Below, one piece after another: positions 63,434 to 64,000 of a DNA stretch of 64,000 nt. The translations under genes and the position numbers were made by a program. Within the stretch, counting starts at the first letter, position 1. The number at the start of each line of letters is the position of its first letter. The DNA comes from Psychrobium sp051201665 (GTDB lineage Bacteria > Pseudomonadota > Gammaproteobacteria > Enterobacterales > Psychrobiaceae), in assembly GCF_051201665.1 (NCBI RefSeq), contig NZ_CP179210.1, positions 3,906,001 through 3,970,000 on the forward strand. The letters are read 5' to 3'. Below the pieces are notes generated by a model, which saw only the letters and a program-made list of their open reading frames with translations, was not told where the DNA came from and did not search any database.

Positions 63434-63862
63434 TTATCCTTCTACGTTCAGACCCATTGCACGAGCAGAGCCGGCAATAGAGTTAACATTAGCTTCCAAA
63501 TCAGCACCAGTAAGATCTGGTTGCTTAGTAGCAACGATCTCTTCTAACTGTGCACGAGTTACGGTGCCACACTTTTCAGTGTTAGGACGACCAGAACCAG
63601 ATTTGATACCAGCAGCTTTCTTAAGAAGGTAAGCAGCAGGTGGAGTTTTTGTTTCGAACGTGAAAGAACGATCGTTATATACAGTGATAACTACAGGAAC
63701 CGGAGCGCCTTTATCGATAGAATCAGTTGCTGCGTTAAACGCTTTACAGAATTCCATGATGTTTACACCGTGCTGACCTAGAGCAGGACCAACTGGTGGT
63801 GACGGGTTAGCTGCACCAGCAGCAACCTGTAGCTTGATATAAGCTTGGACTTTTTTAGCCAT
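63434..63862 (-). CDS. rplK: 50S ribosomal protein L11
   Basis: 142 aa. MAKKVQAYIKLQVAAGAANP followed by SPPVGPALGQHGVNIMEFCK and the C-terminal GSARAMGLNVEG are typical. L11 sits at the GTPase-associated centre and is needed for RelA activation. The 138 bases to the window end hold no recognisable gene; secE-nusG would be expected beyond. Confidence 0.98.
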   Translation of the reverse strand: MAKKVQAYIKLQVAAGAANPSPPVGPALGQHGVNIMEFCKAFNAATDSIDKGAPVPVVITVYNDRSFTFETKTPPAAYLLKKAAGIKSGSGRPNTEKCGTVTRAQLEEIVATKQPDLTGADLEANVNSIAGSARAMGLNVEG

Positions 63863-64000
63863 TATTTTATTTCCTAGTTTGGGTACAAACGCCTTGCTCC
63901 CATGCCTGTATCCTTAATGTTTTATCTGCATTGCCTTCATTCTCACAACAATCACTTATCAAGATAAGCTCATGTTATTCGAACTTGACGGCTTTGCTAA

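Noticed and set aside
63863..64000. End of nusG at the right edge
   Set aside because: A minus-strand frame ends there as SKAVKFE, but this does not match the NusG C-terminus (VEK-type ending).

Overview
The window is chromosomal DNA of a marine-type gammaproteobacterium, most likely Alteromonadales (Shewanella/Colwellia-like). The evidence is a low to moderate G+C content, class I adenylate cyclase divergent from hemC, the E. coli-like order cyaY-lptM-lysA-dapF-DUF484-xerC-yigB-uvrD, then ubiE-ubiJ-ubiB-tatABC-tatD-GGDEF-hemB, and the rpo/ribosomal gene blocks joined together. Genus is not assigned.

Region 1 (1-11250): hemC (partial) and a DUF2914 membrane protein face cyaA. A ceruloplasmin-like two-domain multicopper oxidase follows, then an 880-base gene-poor stretch full of repeats, a carboxylesterase, cyaY, and the lptM-lysA-dapF-DUF484-xerC-yigB run. 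Region 2 (11250-28360): S9 peptidase, a 5'-truncated IS3-type transposase, SOS-type uvrD, an EAL protein, GST, glycerophosphodiesterase, rarD, the ubiquinone genes ubiE/ubiJ/ubiB, the Tat export genes, tatD, a GGDEF receptor and hemB.

Region 3 (28360-64000, almost all on the minus strand): read in transcription order this is rplK-rplA-rplJ-rplL-rpoB-rpoC, then three accessory genes (penicillin-acylase-like, a broken scramblase, a GFA protein), rpsL-rpsG-fusA-tuf, the S10 operon, the spc operon and the alpha operon ending at rplQ. Promoters with GC-rich discriminators precede rpsL, rpsJ and rplN. L10, S10 and S4-type leaders are recognisable, and terminators close rpoC, tuf, rpsQ and rplQ.

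The most unusual content is a 157-bp non-coding mobile element (MITE-like) with 15-bp perfect terminal inverted repeats (TACCAATTGCATTAA). It occurs five times: 4826-4982, 28739-28895, 38735-38885, 44408-44564 and 49844-49951. Four copies sit between exact 3-bp duplications of the form TNA. Removing the element plus one duplicate restores an uninterrupted reading frame in three cases: a 126-aa VOC-family protein, a 199-aa scramblase-family protein and an unidentified 83-aa ORF. A fourth copy lies at the broken end of a frameshifted PTS EIIC-like pseudogene wedged between the S10 and spc operons. Copies 1-4 look identical apart from a 6-bp end deletion in copy 3. Copy 5 has lost its central 49-bp hairpin and carries one substitution. 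No transposase for the element is present in the window.
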